From: Nosema muscidifuracis
Lineage: Eukaryota; Microsporidia; Nosematidae
Direction of reading: 5' to 3'
Assembly: GCA_028335825.1 (NCBI GenBank)
Contig: JAIOKI010000016.1
Span: 124,001 to 188,000, forward strand
DNA length: 64,000 bases
The stretch's first letter is position 1. The number at the start of each line of letters is the position of its first letter. The position numbers were made by a program, and so were the translations under genes. The notes below the pieces were generated by a model. The model saw only the letters and a list, made by a program, of their open reading frames with translations, had not been told where the DNA came from and did no database searches. Positions 62,379 through 64,000 of this stretch are shown piece by piece.

Positions 62379-63614
62379 ACACCAGGTTGATTCTGCCTGA
62401 CGTAGACGCTATTCCCTAAGATTAACCCATGCATGTTTTTGAAGAAGTATCTGAAAAATGGACTGCTCAGTAATACTCACTTTATTTTATGTATATTGAT
62501 GATAACTACGTTAAAGTGTAGATAATTGTATACAGTAAGAGTGAGACCTATCAGCTAGTTGTTAAGGTAATGGCTTAACAAGGCAGTAACGGGTAACGGT
62601 ATTACTTTGTAATATTCCGGAGAAGGAGCCTGAGAGACGGCTACTAAGTCTAAGGATTGCAGCAGGGGCGAAACTTGACCTATGGATTTTGTCTGAGGCA
62701 GTTATGGGAAGTAATAGATATTGTTTCATATTGTAAAAACATATGAGGTGATTAATTGGAGGGCAAATCAAGTGCCAGCAGCCGCGGTAATACTTGTTCC
62801 AAGAGTGTGTATGATGATTGATGCAGTTAAAAAGTCCGTAGTTTATTTTTAAGAAGCAATATGAGGTGTACTGTATAGTTGGGAGAGAGATGAAATGTGA
62901 CGACCCTGACTGGACGAACAGAAGCGAAAGCTGTACACTTGTATGTATTTTTTGAACAAGGACGTAAGCTGGAGGATCGAAGATGATTAGATACCATTGT
63001 AGTTCCAGCAGTAAACTATGCCGACGATGTGATATGAGTATTTGTATTACATAATAGAAATTCGAGTTTTTTGGCTCTGGGGATAGTATGATCGCAAGAT
63101 TGAAAATTAAAGAAATTGACGGAAGAATACCACAAGGAGTGGATTGTGCGGCTTAATTTGACTCAACGCGAGGTAACTTACCAATATTTTATTATTCAGC
63201 GAGAATGTTATTTGAGAATGATAATAGTGGTGCATGGCCGTTTTCAATGGATGCTGTGAAGTTTTGATTAATTTCAACAAGACGTGAGACCCTTATAGAC
63301 AGACACAATCAGTGTAGGAAGGAAAGGATTAAAACAGGTCCGTTATGCCCTCAGACATTTTGGGCTGCACGCGCAATACAATAGATATGAATCTTTATGG
63401 GATAATATTTTGTAAGAGATATTTGAACTTGGAATTGCTAGTAAATTTTATTAAATAAGTAGAATTGAATGTGTCCCTGTTCTTTGTACACACCGCCCGT
63501 CGCTATCTAAGATGATATATGTTGTGAAATTAGTGTAAACTACTTGAACAAGATGTATTAGATCTGATATAAGTCGTAACATGGTTGCTGTTGGAGAACC
63601 ATTAGCAGGATCAT
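62379..63614 (+). rRNA. SSU rRNA: Small-subunit rRNA, second copy
   Basis: It has the same length as the first SSU, with all landmarks conserved (5' CACCAGGTTGATTCTGCC, the 530 loop, CACACCGCCCGTCGC, 3' GCAGGATCAT). I see one difference inside it (near 63387, G versus A in the first copy) and one just upstream. Nothing suggests it is a pseudogene. Confidence 0.97.
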
Positions 63615-63794
63615 ATCGAGTAACAGTTATTATACAATATTGTTAGATTATACATTATATATTTATATATATAGATTATACTAATTTATATTTATTATAT
63701 TATACTAATATATTTATATTTATTAGATTATAATTATTATATATTTATATATATATATATGTTATACTAATATATATTATTTATTATTTTACCC
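63615..63794 (+). other. ITS: ITS, second copy
   Basis: It is identical by eye to 9521-9700, including all the AT repeats. Confidence 0.85.
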
Positions 63795-64000
63795 ACACAT
63801 GGGATCAATAGGATGCCACAGCGATGAAGGTCGTAGATGAATACGAAAGCATTGTTACCGAATATATACAGATGTGTATAGAGGACCCTTTGAACTTAAG
63901 CATATCATTAGAAGGAGGAAAAGAAACTAACCAGGATTTCTGTAGTAGCAGCGAGTGAACAAGAAGCAACCCGTGATTGTAATCCTATTGGAGATGTAAA
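63795..64000 (+). rRNA. LSU rRNA: Large-subunit rRNA, second copy, cut by window end
   Basis: The 5.8S-equivalent region and the start of the LSU proper (CTTTGAACTTAAGCATATC) match 9701-9906 exactly by eye. The window ends about 206 bp into the gene. Confidence 0.95.

Noticed and set aside
1-64000. CRISPR arrays or bacterial-type operons
   Set aside because: No regularly spaced repeats and no bacterial gene organisation were seen. The rRNA is eukaryotic and microsporidian in type.

Overview
This window looks like microsporidian nuclear DNA. It is very AT-rich and carries a small-subunit rRNA of only about 1.24 kb. The large-subunit rRNA is also short (about 2.47 kb) and has the 5.8S-equivalent sequence fused to its 5' end, an arrangement known from microsporidia. 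I cannot name the genus from sequence alone. No convincing host protein-coding gene is visible anywhere in the 64 kb; everything coding-like belongs to a transposable element.

Layout. Positions 1-740 are unrecognised AT-rich DNA. Positions 741-8284 are a long spacer upstream of the first rDNA unit, holding a decayed Merlin transposon and a GC-richer conserved block at 7866-8040. SSU, ITS and LSU run from 8285 to about 12170. About 100 bp after the LSU comes an apparently intact two-ORF LINE (about 12180-18311): ORF1, an overlapping ORF2 with AP-endonuclease and reverse transcriptase, and a structured 3' UTR. A second, divergent LINE fragment follows and is split by a Ty3/gypsy-like LTR element (18430-22190) with LTRs, a polypurine tract and a 5-bp target duplication. 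Fragments of a third LINE copy lie at 22940-23310.

From 23.3 to 53.9 kb the DNA is a graveyard. It holds about six heavily decayed Ty3/gypsy-like elements in both orientations, two more Merlin remnants, one MULE-like remnant and a fragment of a second, with AT-rich filler between them. Positions 36615-38810 are a partial copy of the spacer repeat seen upstream of the rDNA.

From 53.88 kb the spacer repeat starts again and leads to a second rDNA unit in the same orientation at a constant offset of 54,094 bp. SSU, ITS and the LSU start are present, and the window ends about 200 bp into the LSU. The two units share SSU and ITS almost base for base, but their upstream spacers differ by several percent in a patchwork and their far-left flanks are unrelated. 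This fits dispersed, probably subtelomeric, rDNA units that exchange sequence by conversion better than a simple tandem array.
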